NCBI RefSeq assembly: GCF_001011035.1
Contig: NZ_CP011492.1
Location: 3,419,501-3,483,500 of the forward strand
Reading direction: 5' to 3'
From: Streptomyces sp. CNQ-509
GTDB taxonomy: Bacteria; Actinomycetota; Actinomycetes; Streptomycetales; Streptomycetaceae
DNA length: 64,000 nt
Made by a program: the position numbers and the translations under genes. Below are positions 53,757 through 62,235 of the stretch, piece by piece. The number at the start of each line of letters is the position of its first letter. Positions within the stretch are counted from its first letter, which is position 1. The notes under the pieces are model-generated. The model was not told the origin of the DNA. It ran no database searches and was given only the letters and a program-made list of their open reading frames with translations.

Positions 53757-53930
53757 CGGTCGCGCCCCGCACCCGCGGGGCCGCGGGCCTCTCTCCTCCT
53801 CGGCTGTACGTGCGGGCGGCACGGCCCGCTGACTCCGCCCCCTCAGCAGGCCGGTCGTCTGCTGCCGATGCCGCACCGCACCGTCTAGGGTGGCGGGTTC
53901 ACACCCGGGTGGCGGCACGTGGGGGGCTGG

Positions 53931-55686
53931 ATGGCGGAGGCGCGGGAGGGCTGGGTACGGGTTCCGGTGGGGGAAGGGGCTCGGCGGTGGGCTTCCCGGG
54001 GGCGGTGCCGGCGGGTGCTGTTCGTCGTGCACAACGTCACGTCGGCCACCCGGCTGCTGGACGTGATGCCCCTCTTCGACGACGACCTGCGGGTGCAGAT
54101 GCTGGCGACGTGCACGGGGTCTTCGCCGTTCCAGGGCGGCGTGGGCGAGTTGCTGGCGGCGGTGGGGGTGCCGGTGCTGCCGTGGGAGCAGGCGGTCCGT
54201 ACGCCCGTCGACCTGGCCGTCTCCGCAAGTCTGGGTGGTCAAATAGCCGCATTGCACGGCAAATTGGCAGTTCTGTCGCATGGCGTTGGATATACTAAGA
54301 GGCTCAGGTCGCCGGTCGCCGGTCGCCGGTCGCCGGTCGCCGGACGCCGGACGCCGGGCTCCCGTCTTCGGGCTGGCGCCGGAGTGGCTGCTTGAGGACG
54401 GGCGGCCCGTGGCCGACGCGTTCGTGCTCTCGCACCCCGAGCAGGCGGAGCGCCTGCGGCAGTCGTGCCCCGAGGCGGCCGGGGCCGCGGTGCTGGCCGG
54501 GGATCCGTGCTTCGACCGGATGCTCGCCGCCCGCGGGCACCGGGACCGGTTCAGGCGGGCGTTCGGCGTACGCGACGGGCAGCGGCTCGTCGTGGTGTCC
54601 GCCACGTGGAACCCCGAGGGCCTGTTCGGCGACGGCGGCGCGGGCGACGTGCTCCCGGCTCTGCTGCCGCGGCTGACGGGCGAGCTGGCCGCCGACGAGT
54701 ACCGGGTGGCGGCCGTCCTGCACCCCAACATCTGGCAGGGGCACGGCCCCGGGCAGGTGCGGTCCTGGCTCGACGGGGCCAGGCGCGGCGGGCTCGCGCT
54801 CGTCGATCCGCTGGGCGGCTGGCGGCAGGCGCTGCTCGCCGCGGACGCGGTGATCGGCGACCACGGAGCCGTGACGTACTACGCCGCGGCCCTCGGCGTG
54901 CCCGTAGCGCTGGCGGCGGCTCCGCTGGACCACGTCGACCCGCGGGCGCCGCTGGCCGGCTTCCTCGCCGACTCGCCCCGACTGGACCCGTTCGCGCCGC
55001 TGCCGGCGCAGCTCGACGCGCTGATCGCCGGCCACCGACCGCAGCCCGGTCCTGCGCGGTTCACCTCGTCGGTGCCGGGGGAGTCGGCGGGCCGGCTGCG
55101 GGAGTTGTTCTACGGGCTCATGGAGCTGCCCGAGCCCGAGCGGCCGGCGCTGCTGGAACCGCTGCCGCTGCCCGCGTACGAAGCGGTCCACCGCAGCGCC
55201 CCGATGCGGGTGCTGACCCGGCTGCCGACCGGAGCGGGCGCGGGCGCGGTCGTGCTGCGCCGGTGGGCCGATCCCGCGTACGAGCCCGGTGGCGACGGCG
55301 CCGTGCACACCGCCGTGCCCGAGGACACCCGCGACCCCGGCCGCCTCGACCTGGCCGACGTGATCCTCCGTCACGGCACCCCCGACGACCCGCGCTTCGG
55401 CTCACCCGCCGCCTGGTGCGCGGAGACCCTGCGGCGGTACGCGCACTGCGCCCTCGCCGCCTACGTCACAGGACCCGGCGACTGCACCGTCCGCACCCGC
55501 GACGGCGACGCGCTCATGCTCACCGCCGTCCCCGGAGCCGCCGACGCCGACCCCACGGCCTACGCCTCCGCCCTGCACGCCTGGCTGGCGGCGGGCCGGA
55601 GCGCGGCCGCCCTCGCGGAGCACGGCCTGCTGGTCCGTACCGGCGCGCACGAGCACCGCGTGACCGTCGCCCCGCTCAGGGCGTGA
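53931..55686 (+). CDS. GT-B/CDP-glycerol transferase-like protein, interrupted by a 7-bp repeat (phase-variable candidate)
   Basis: One gene in two frames. From ATG 53931 the first frame gives RRVLFVVHNVTSATRLLDVMPLFDDDLRVQMLATCTGSSPF ... VLSHGVGYTKRLR, then enters a 49-bp tandem repeat and ends at 54395. The second frame continues the homologous sequence after the repeat (FGLAPEWLLEDGRPVADAFVLSHPEQAERLRQSCPEAAGAAVLAGDPCFDRML ... VIGDHGAVTYYAAALGVPVALA) to 55686. Joined, the protein would be ~580 residues with a GT-B-like core; Streptomyces relatives are often mislabelled as translation initiation factors. With seven repeat units the gene is out of frame; six or nine would restore it. An ATG at 54280 could start a truncated protein but lacks a ribosome site. 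Confidence 0.7.
54307..54355 (+). repeat. Tandem repeat, 7 x 7 bp, inside a coding sequence
   Basis: Five GGTCGCC units followed by two GGACGCC units without interruption. Because 7 is not a multiple of 3, each gain or loss of a unit changes the downstream frame. Loss of one unit fuses the two halves of the surrounding gene. Confidence 0.95.
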
Positions 55687-57841
55687 CGCAACGCGCCCGT
55701 ACGGACCGCGCGTAGGCCAGCGGGTGCTCGGCCCGCTGCGCGTCGAGCAGGGCGATGGCCTCGTCGATCAGCGGCAGGCCCCGGGCGGGCGCGGCGGCGA
55801 GCACGTGGGTCTCGGCGAGATCCGTCAGGGCGCGGGCGCGGTTGTAGTCGTCGCCGATCTCCCCGAAGGACCCGACGGCCGTACGCAGCAGGGCTATCGC
55901 CTCCTCGAAGCGGCCGTCGAGGCGCAGCGCACGCCCGCGGTGGCGCACGAGCAGCGGCCGGGCACGGCGCAGGTCGGCGTGGCCTTCCTCGCCGGGGGCG
56001 ATGGTCCCGTACAGCGTGTCCGCCCGGTCGAAGAGGGCCAGCGCCTCAGGCCCCGCCCACTGGCGCAGCCGCAGCAGGCCCAGCGCCTCGACCGCGGAGG
56101 CGTGCCCGCGTATGTGGCCCGCCGTCCGATCGTCCTCGGCGGCGGCCAGGAACTCGGTCTCGGCCTCGGCGTGCTCGCCAAGCTCCGTCAGGCTCATGGC
56201 CAGTTGGAAGCGGAGGGCCGCGCGATCACGGAGGGCCGCGCGGTCGCGGAGGCCGGTGGCGCGCGGCTCGCTCTCCGGCGCGGGCAGGCGCAGGGCCGCG
56301 CGGAGCGCGGGGACGGCCTCCGCGTGCCGGCCGGCCTTGAGCTGCAGCGGCCAGAGGGCGCGCGCGAGGCGCACGGCCGCGGCCCGGTCGCCGGCGTCGG
56401 CTGCGGCCTGCACGGCCTCCAGGACGTTCGCCGCTTCCCGCACCAGGGTGCCGAGGGCCTCGGCCTTGCCCAGCGGCGGACCGGGCCTCGACGGCCGCGG
56501 TACGCGCCAACTCTCCGGCAGCGCCTGGTGGGCGGCGTCCTCGGCGAGGTCGGCGTAGCCGCGTACGACGCGGGCGGCCGACTCGGCGCAGGCGTGCGGG
56601 CCGTCCTCGTGCCGGGCGAGCAGCTCGGCGTGGCGGCGTACGGCGGGACGGAAGCGGTAGCGCCCGGTGCCGGCGGGCTCCAGCAGACCGCGGTCGGCGA
56701 GGAGGCCGAGGAGGGCCGCGGCGGGGGTCGCGTCAGGGTCGGGGGCCAGGGGCTGGTCCGGCTGCGTCGCCCAGGCGGCGGTCCTGGCGTCGATGTGGGG
56801 CCAGTCCCGTAAAGCCAGCAGCCGGTACATCCGGGCGGCGTCGGCGTCGAGCGCGCGGTACGCGGACTCGGTCAGGGCGGCGACGGGCCCGGCCGCGTCC
56901 GCGGCACCCCGCGCCGTATCGTCGTGCACCGACAGCAGCGGCGCGGCCGTACGCAGCGCGTAGGGCGACCCGGCGCAGCGCACCAGGAGGTCCTTCGCCG
57001 TGTCCGGCGCCGCGGCCACGGCTTCCGGCCCGGCGAAGTGCGTGAGCAGCCGCCGGGCGTCCTTCGCCGCCAGCGGCCCCAGCGCCACGGGCACGGCGTC
57101 CAGACCCGGCAGCGGGTGACGGGCCGTCACGAGCGTGAACACCCCGGGCGCGGAGGTCAGCAGCGGGCGCACCTGAGCCGCGGAGTACGCGTGGTCGAGG
57201 ACGACCAGCAGCCGCAGTTCGCCGACGAGCCGCCGCCACAGGTCCAGCCGCCCGTCCGCCGCGTGCGGCGTCTCCTCCGCCAGCAGCCCCAGCTCCCGCA
57301 GCAGGCGGCCGGCGACCACGGCCGGGCCGAGGGCGCTCTGCGACGACCAGCCGTGCAGGTCGACGTGGACCTGCCCGTCGGGGAAGTCCGCGGCGCGCCT
57401 GCTGCCCCAGAACAGCGCCGTGGCGGAGGTCCCGATGCCCTCGGGGCCGTGCAGCAGCGCCACGCGCGGCCTGCCGTCGAACTTGCGGTCCGCCTCGCGG
57501 TCGAGCAGCCGTAAGGCGGGGCGGCGGTCGGTGAAGTGCCGCGTAGCGGCGGGCAGACGGGGCGCACCTACAGAGCCGGGGCCGGAACCGGCCGGCAGGG
57601 TGGACGCGAACCGCTCCCACAGCCGGGCGAGTTCGGGATCGCGCGCGGCCCCCTCCCGCAGCAGCGCGGCCACCCGCTCCACGTCGGAGGCCCGCCCGGG
57701 CGCCCGCACCTCCCGCCCGGCGGCCCTGCGCACCAGCGCCCCGGTGGTCTCCCACGCGGCCCGGCCCACCTCGTTGGCCATCCCCATGCCGATCGCGCCG
57801 AGCACCCCGGAGATCGCGGCCAACGACACCGGATCCGTCAT
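55676..57841 (-). CDS. NB-ARC/TPR STAND-type protein with altered P-loop
   Basis: 721 residues. N-terminal helical region (TDPVSLAAISGVLGAIGMGMANEVGRAAW), then an NB-ARC-like core: FTDRRPALRLLDRE, LLHGPEGIGTSATALFWG, RLLVVLDHAYSAAQVRPLL (Walker B) and a GSPYALRTAA motif like the GLPL box. The P-loop Lys is Thr (GPEGIGTS), which should abolish normal ATP binding. C-terminal ~350 residues are TPR-like helices (RFQLAMSLTELGEHAEAETEFLAAAEDD). It resembles the C-terminal half of AfsR-type regulators without the DNA-binding domain. Start ATG 57841 has GGGGAGGGG upstream. It overlaps the convergent repeat-containing gene by 11 bases. Confidence 0.8.
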   Translation of the reverse strand: MTDPVSLAAISGVLGAIGMGMANEVGRAAWETTGALVRRAAGREVRAPGRASDVERVAALLREGAARDPELARLWERFASTLPAGSGPGSVGAPRLPAATRHFTDRRPALRLLDREADRKFDGRPRVALLHGPEGIGTSATALFWGSRRAADFPDGQVHVDLHGWSSQSALGPAVVAGRLLRELGLLAEETPHAADGRLDLWRRLVGELRLLVVLDHAYSAAQVRPLLTSAPGVFTLVTARHPLPGLDAVPVALGPLAAKDARRLLTHFAGPEAVAAAPDTAKDLLVRCAGSPYALRTAAPLLSVHDDTARGAADAAGPVAALTESAYRALDADAARMYRLLALRDWPHIDARTAAWATQPDQPLAPDPDATPAAALLGLLADRGLLEPAGTGRYRFRPAVRRHAELLARHEDGPHACAESAARVVRGYADLAEDAAHQALPESWRVPRPSRPGPPLGKAEALGTLVREAANVLEAVQAAADAGDRAAAVRLARALWPLQLKAGRHAEAVPALRAALRLPAPESEPRATGLRDRAALRDRAALRFQLAMSLTELGEHAEAETEFLAAAEDDRTAGHIRGHASAVEALGLLRLRQWAGPEALALFDRADTLYGTIAPGEEGHADLRRARPLLVRHRGRALRLDGRFEEAIALLRTAVGSFGEIGDDYNRARALTDLAETHVLAAAPARGLPLIDEAIALLDAQRAEHPLAYARSVRARCVTP

Positions 57842-57970
57842 CACACACCCCTCCCCTGCGCGCCGTAGCGAGTTGGTACGACTCCGAAGAGTAACGCGGG
57901 TCACCGACAGCGGTGTCCGGGACGGCGGCGAGGGCAGAACACGGCAGCAGAGCCCGGCGTCAGCCCCGCG

Positions 57971-58711
57971 TCAGCGGGCGAGCCAGTTCTCCGGGCCCAT
58001 CACCGCCACCGGGTGCTTCCGCGGGTCCAGGCTGCGCAGCAGGGTGCGCATGTGGGGTTTGGCGAGCGAGACGCAGCCGCTCGTCGGGCCGCCGTGGTCG
58101 ACATGGACCCAGATGCCGCCGCCGCGGGCGTCGCCCAGGGGGCGGGTCCAGTCGAGCGGGGTGGTGCCGGGCTTGCGGTTGTAGTTGATCGCCACGACGT
58201 AGTCGAAGGAGCCGGCGAGGGGTTCGCCCTCGTAGCCGCGGCCGGTGGCGGTGAAGGCGGGGCCGTGGTCGTACGGGAGCTTCGTGCCCGGGTCGGGGTC
58301 GAGACCGCCGGCGTCGGTGAGGCCGTAGACCCCGGTCGGGGTGCGGAGGTCGCCGGCCAGGTGGCGGTGGGTCCAGCCGCGGAGGGCGTTGTGGGCGGGC
58401 CAGGTGGGTCCTGCGCGCCAGCCGCCGGGGCCGCGTTCGTAGAGCACGGCGACGGAGCCGGACGAGCGGCGGTCGGTGCCGGTGACGACGAGGGCCTGGC
58501 GCGCGCGGGCGGGGACGCGGGCGCGGATGCGCGGGCCCAGGCCCGGTATGTCCCGCGGCAGTCGCGCGGGGGCCGCCGCGACAGGCGAGCGGGTCGGCGC
58601 GGGGGCGGGCGGCGGGGCGGCGTCTGTACGGGGCGGGGCGGCCTCCGTGCAGGCCGCCGCGGCGAGCAGGGGGAGTCCGATCGCGTACAGCATCCGGCGA
58701 CGAGGCAGCAT
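57971..58711 (-). CDS. L,D-transpeptidase (YkuD domain) lipoprotein
   Basis: 246 residues. The signal ends in a lipobox-like LLAAAAC (Cys near residue 21), then a Pro/Ala linker and a YkuD-type domain: RQALVVTGTDRRSSGSVAVLYER, GDLRTPTGVYGLTDAGG, and the catalytic HVDHGGPTSGCVSLAKPHMRTLL with His and Cys in the SxGC motif. It would form 3-3 cross-links or attach proteins to peptidoglycan outside the cell. Its ATG overlaps the stop of the upstream membrane protein (TGATG), placing it in an operon with a sigma factor. Confidence 0.85.
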   Translation of the reverse strand: MLPRRRMLYAIGLPLLAAAACTEAAPPRTDAAPPPAPAPTRSPVAAAPARLPRDIPGLGPRIRARVPARARQALVVTGTDRRSSGSVAVLYERGPGGWRAGPTWPAHNALRGWTHRHLAGDLRTPTGVYGLTDAGGLDPDPGTKLPYDHGPAFTATGRGYEGEPLAGSFDYVVAINYNRKPGTTPLDWTRPLGDARGGGIWVHVDHGGPTSGCVSLAKPHMRTLLRSLDPRKHPVAVMGPENWLAR

Positions 58712-59517
58712 CAGCGGTCGGTCCGCTCCGGTCGGCGGGGTTGTCCCGCGGGGTCGAAGCGCATCGAGCCGAGGACGGTGCTGGCCTCGGCGACGTCTCC
58801 GTTCGCCGGGGTGGCGAGGCAGACCGTGGCCAGTACCTGCACTCCCTCCGCCGCGCCCGCCGGGCTGCGTACGGCCCACAGCTCCTCGGTGCCGCCCGCG
58901 ACGACGCACGCCTTGCCCAGCTCGCGATTGCGCAGGCCAGGGTCGGGTTCCTTCGGCCCGTAGAGCAGTCGCAGGGTGATCAGCGTGCCGCGGCGGGGCA
59001 GTTCGCGCGGCGGGGTGGTGCAGGTGCCGTCCGCGCCGGTGGGGCAGGGCTCGGGGGAGGGACGGAGGGACAGGCTCGCGACGTAGCCGACGTACTCCCC
59101 CTTCGGCGAGTCCGTACGCACCGTGCGGCTGCTCCAGCCCGCGGGCACCTCCAGCGTGAGGTCGGACAGCTCCGTCAACCGCGTCTCGGCGTCCCGCCGT
59201 TCCGGCGACCCGGCGTCCGCGGCGGGAGACGTGGCGCGGGGCGGCGTGTCGGCGGCGGGGAGCACCTGCGGCAGGAGTACGCCCACGGCCGCGGCCGTCG
59301 CGGTCGCACCCCACACCGCGCGCCGGTACCGGCGGCGCCGCAGCGCCCGTCCCCGTATCCGCTCCATCCGCTCGGCGGGAGCGGCCGGGCGCGGGACGGC
59401 GCGCTCCAGCAGTGCGCGCAGCGCGCGCTCCTCCTCGGCCGACTCCATGCGGTCGGCCGAAGCGGCCGGCTCGCCCGGTCCCGCCGTCTCAGCCGCGTTC
59501 CAGGCCACCGGACTCAC
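58711..59517 (-). CDS. Single-pass membrane protein, likely sigma-factor regulator
   Basis: 268 residues. Cytoplasmic N-terminal ~65 residues (ERALRALLERAVPRPAAPAERMERIRGRALRRRRYRR), one membrane helix (AVWGATATAAAVGVLLPQVL), and an extracellular domain (~100-260) with four Cys (EPCPTGADGTC, GKACVV, ATVCLA). It begins 29 bases inside the sigma factor gene, the usual arrangement of an anti-sigma factor, though the zinc-binding HxxxCxxC motif is absent. Start GTG 59517. Anti-sigma function is inferred from order and topology only. Confidence 0.7.
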   Translation of the reverse strand: MSPVAWNAAETAGPGEPAASADRMESAEEERALRALLERAVPRPAAPAERMERIRGRALRRRRYRRAVWGATATAAAVGVLLPQVLPAADTPPRATSPAADAGSPERRDAETRLTELSDLTLEVPAGWSSRTVRTDSPKGEYVGYVASLSLRPSPEPCPTGADGTCTTPPRELPRRGTLITLRLLYGPKEPDPGLRNRELGKACVVAGGTEELWAVRSPAGAAEGVQVLATVCLATPANGDVAEASTVLGSMRFDPAGQPRRPERTDR

Positions 59518-60028
59518 CGCCCTCCACCAGCTCGGCCTCGGGCAGCAGGCCGCGCAGCGTGCGCAGCGCCTTGGCGGACTGGCTCTTGACGGTGCCCGGC
59601 GCGCAGCCGAGGGTCGCCGCGGTGTCCTGGACGCTCAGGTCCTCGAAGTAGCGCAGGACGACCACCGCGCGCTGGCGCGGCGGCAGGCGGCGTATCGCGG
59701 CGGCGAGCGACTGCTCCAGGTCCACCTGCGCGAAGGCGTCGGCGGGGGCCGCCGCGTCGGGCAGCTCGCCGTGCGGCACCTCGCCCCACCAGTGGCGGCG
59801 CCACCAGGAGATGTTGGTGTGCACCATGGCCGTACGGACGTACGCCTCGGGGCTGCCGTCCGCTATCTGCTCCCACTTCGGCCACACCTTGGCCAGCACG
59901 GTCTGCAGCAGGTCCTCGGCGAGCTGGGCGTCCCCGGTGAGCAGCCAGGCCACGCGGAGCAGCCGCGGCCCGCGGGCCGCCACGAACTCCTCGAATCCCG
60001 GCGGCTGGGCCGCGCCCCGTCTCAGCAT
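59489..60028 (-). CDS. ECF sigma factor, SigE family
   Basis: 179 residues. Region 2: FEEFVAARGPRLLRVAWLLTGDAQLAEDLLQTVLAKVWPKWEQI; region 4: LPPRQRAVVVLRYFEDLSVQDTAATLGCAPGTVKSQSAKALRTLRGLL. These are the hallmarks of the large actinobacterial SigE-type ECF group. ATG 60028 is preferred; an upstream GTG would add 13 residues without a clear ribosome site. Followed by an overlapping membrane protein and an L,D-transpeptidase, suggesting a cell-envelope stress regulon. Confidence 0.9.
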   Translation of the reverse strand: MLRRGAAQPPGFEEFVAARGPRLLRVAWLLTGDAQLAEDLLQTVLAKVWPKWEQIADGSPEAYVRTAMVHTNISWWRRHWWGEVPHGELPDAAAPADAFAQVDLEQSLAAAIRRLPPRQRAVVVLRYFEDLSVQDTAATLGCAPGTVKSQSAKALRTLRGLLPEAELVEGGESGGLERG

Positions 60029-60132
60029 CCTGCGCCTGCCATCCGGTCCCCACTTCACGTCGCACACTCGTCGAACGCGATGAGGTCCGCGCCGGGTTGC
60101 CTCCCCTGCGCCCCTTCAGCTACCGCGCGCCG

Positions 60133-60696
60133 CTACTGCCCCACCCGGCCGTCGACGCACTCGCGCAGCAGGTCCGCGTGGCCGCAGTGCCGCGCGTACT
60201 CCTCCACCCGGTGCACCCACAGCTCGCGCACCGACGTGCCGTCCTTGGGCAGCCGGGCGCCCAGGTCGGTGTACGCGCCCAGCACCGCGTCGCACTCCGC
60301 CTGCTCGCGGGCGAGGTCGGCGAAGGCGGCGTCGACGAGCGCCTGGTCGGCGGCGGCGCCGTGGAAGTCGGCGTCACGCTCGCCGTAGATCTTGGGGGCG
60401 GGGTTCTCCGGCACGACCCAGTTGCGCCAGTCCCGTTCCACCTCGGCGAGGTGGCGTATGAGCCCGAGCAGCGACATGGTCGACGGCGGCACGGAACGGC
60501 GCGCCAACTGCTCGGCGGTCAGCCCCTCGCACTTCATCTGCAGCGTGAGCCGGTAGTTGACCAGGAAGTCCTGGAGCGTGGCCAACTCGCCGTCGGGACT
60601 GGAGTCGTTGTTGCGGGGGTCCTTGTCGGGGTCGGCCCACATGTCGGGGTAGACGCTGGCTTCGGTCCACCGCTGAGGTGCGTCGTCGTCACTCAC
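60133..60696 (-). CDS. DinB-family protein (DUF664)
   Basis: 187 residues, four-helix bundle of the DinB/YfiT superfamily. Metal-binding His candidates: LGLIRHLAEVERDW (near residue 65) and VHRVEEYARHCGHADLLRE (near 160-170), with the DUF664 pattern. Relatives are mycothiol-dependent transferases or isomerases in actinobacteria. Start GTG 60696 (SDDDAPQRWTEASVY). Divergent from the phosphotransferase-fold gene by 92 bases. Substrate unknown. Confidence 0.88.
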   Translation of the reverse strand: MSDDDAPQRWTEASVYPDMWADPDKDPRNNDSSPDGELATLQDFLVNYRLTLQMKCEGLTAEQLARRSVPPSTMSLLGLIRHLAEVERDWRNWVVPENPAPKIYGERDADFHGAAADQALVDAAFADLAREQAECDAVLGAYTDLGARLPKDGTSVRELWVHRVEEYARHCGHADLLRECVDGRVGQ

Positions 60697-60788
60697 CGTA
60701 CACACGATGCGGCTCGGCGACCGGACACGCAAGCGAATATCGGCGCGCGGGCGCCGGGGCCGAGGGGAAAATTCGGGGGATGCGTCCG

Positions 60789-61451
60789 ATGAAGCACGGC
60801 TACACCAACCGCACCTTCGGCGACGGCGCGGTGATGCGGAAGACGTACGACGGGCCGGACGCCGCATTCGGGCTGCACCGCGAGCATGCGCTGCTCACCG
60901 CGCTGCGCGGCCTGCTGCCCGTACCGCCGGTGCGGACCGCGTCCGCGGACGCCCTGACGCTCGGCCACGTCGCGGGCGTGCCGGGCCAGGAGTTGCTGGA
61001 CGGCGGGCGGGCCGCGGCCGTGCCGGCGGCGTGCGGGGAGGTGCTGCGGCGGATCCACGGGGTCGCGCCGGACGTGCTGCCGGAGGGCGGGACGGCCGCG
61101 GGCACCGTGCTCGTCCACGGCGACTTCGGGCCCGGCAACCTGCTGCTCGACCCGCGGACCTGCGCGGTGACAGCGGTGGTGGACTGGGAGTCCGCCCGCC
61201 GCGGTGCCGCGGTGGAGGATCTGGCGTGGTGCGAGTGGACCGTACGGACCCACCACCCCGGGCGGCACGGCGCACTCGGCCGCTTTTTCCGCGCGTACGG
61301 CCGGGAGGTGCCGCCGTGGCCGGCGCGGCGGGCGGCGATGCTGGCGAAGTGCGCGGAGATGCGGCGGTTCTGTGAGCGGTGGGAGCCGGGCGGTCCGGGC
61401 GTACGGCTCCGGGCGGAGCGCGCGGCGGCGACGGCGGGCTGGACGGAGTAG
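60789..61451 (+). CDS. Phosphotransferase-fold protein (APH/choline kinase family)
   Basis: 220 residues, short for the family: the N-lobe is trimmed (KHGYTNRTFGDGAVMRKTYDG). Catalytic loop VLVHGDFGPGNLLLD (near residue 115) and metal site AVVDWESARRGAAVEDLAW are complete. It probably phosphorylates a small molecule. ATG 60789 is eight bases after GGGGGA and is preferred to ATG 60780. Neighbours give no clue to substrate. Confidence 0.82.
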   Translation: MKHGYTNRTFGDGAVMRKTYDGPDAAFGLHREHALLTALRGLLPVPPVRTASADALTLGHVAGVPGQELLDGGRAAAVPAACGEVLRRIHGVAPDVLPEGGTAAGTVLVHGDFGPGNLLLDPRTCAVTAVVDWESARRGAAVEDLAWCEWTVRTHHPGRHGALGRFFRAYGREVPPWPARRAAMLAKCAEMRRFCERWEPGGPGVRLRAERAAATAGWTE

Positions 61452-61472
61452 GGCGGGCGTCACGCCGCGGCG

Positions 61473-62138
61473 TCAGACGGGCCGGCCGTCGGGCCGGGGC
61501 GCGTCGTAGACGAGGCTGTAGCGCCAGAACAGGCGGCGGCGTATCCGCGCGCCCGGCAGCTCCGCCGCCGCGGCGGCCCGGATCTCGGCCAGGGTCTCCT
61601 CAGGGTCGGCGGTGGGCGCGGTCATGTGGACGGGTACGGCGTCGGCGCGCGCCGGGTGCTTCGCCAGCCCGACGAGCGGGTTCGCGACCACCGCCGGCAG
61701 GGCGGCGGCGAGGTCGGCGGCGCCGGCCTCGCGGTAGCACCCGACGACGACCAGCCGCCCGCCCGGCGCGAGGCAGTCCCGCAGCTCGCGCAGCGTGGGC
61801 ACCAGCGGCATGTGGTGCAGTACGGCGACGAGCGTGACGCCGTCCCAGCGCCGCCCCGGCTCGCGGCCGGCGAAGTCGCTCCGTACGACGGTGACCGCCG
61901 GATCGCCGTCGAACCGCCGGGCCGCGACGGCGGCGAGCGCGGCATCGGGTTCGAGCCCGGTCACGGCACCGCCGCGCCGCCGCAGCAGCGCCAGCAGGTT
62001 CCCCGCCCCGCACCCGACGTCCAGCACGTCCCGCGCCCCCGCCTCGGCGACCCGCCGGGCGATCCACGGGCCGTAGTGGTCGTTGTGGCTCCAGGGATGC
62101 CGCCGGTTGAAGCGGCCGAGCGCGTCCATGACTCCCAT
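61473..62138 (-). CDS. SAM-dependent methyltransferase
   Basis: 221 residues, class I Rossmann fold. Motif I is VLDVGCGAGNLLALL (near residue 45), followed by LEPDAALAAVAARR, VTVVRSDFAGREP and WDGVTLVAVLHHMPLVPTLRELRDCLAPGGRLVVVGCYR. The UbiE/COQ5-like group acts on varied small molecules. It converges on the phosphotransferase gene and is divergent from the MFS gene. Start ATG 62138 (MGVMDALGRFNRRHPWSHNDHYGPW); ATG 62129 is equally possible. Confidence 0.88.
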   Translation of the reverse strand: MGVMDALGRFNRRHPWSHNDHYGPWIARRVAEAGARDVLDVGCGAGNLLALLRRRGGAVTGLEPDAALAAVAARRFDGDPAVTVVRSDFAGREPGRRWDGVTLVAVLHHMPLVPTLRELRDCLAPGGRLVVVGCYREAGAADLAAALPAVVANPLVGLAKHPARADAVPVHMTAPTADPEETLAEIRAAAAAELPGARIRRRLFWRYSLVYDAPRPDGRPV

Positions 62139-62235
62139 ACGGCACACGCTAGCCGGACGCGGACACCGTATTGACTTCGCCGGACGGCGGGGGTTACAAC
62201 GTTGCACTCGGCTGTCGGTGCGGACCGGAGGACGG

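Noticed and set aside
54307..54355. CRISPR array
   Set aside because: Units are seven bases with no spacers; it is a simple tandem repeat. No other array was seen.
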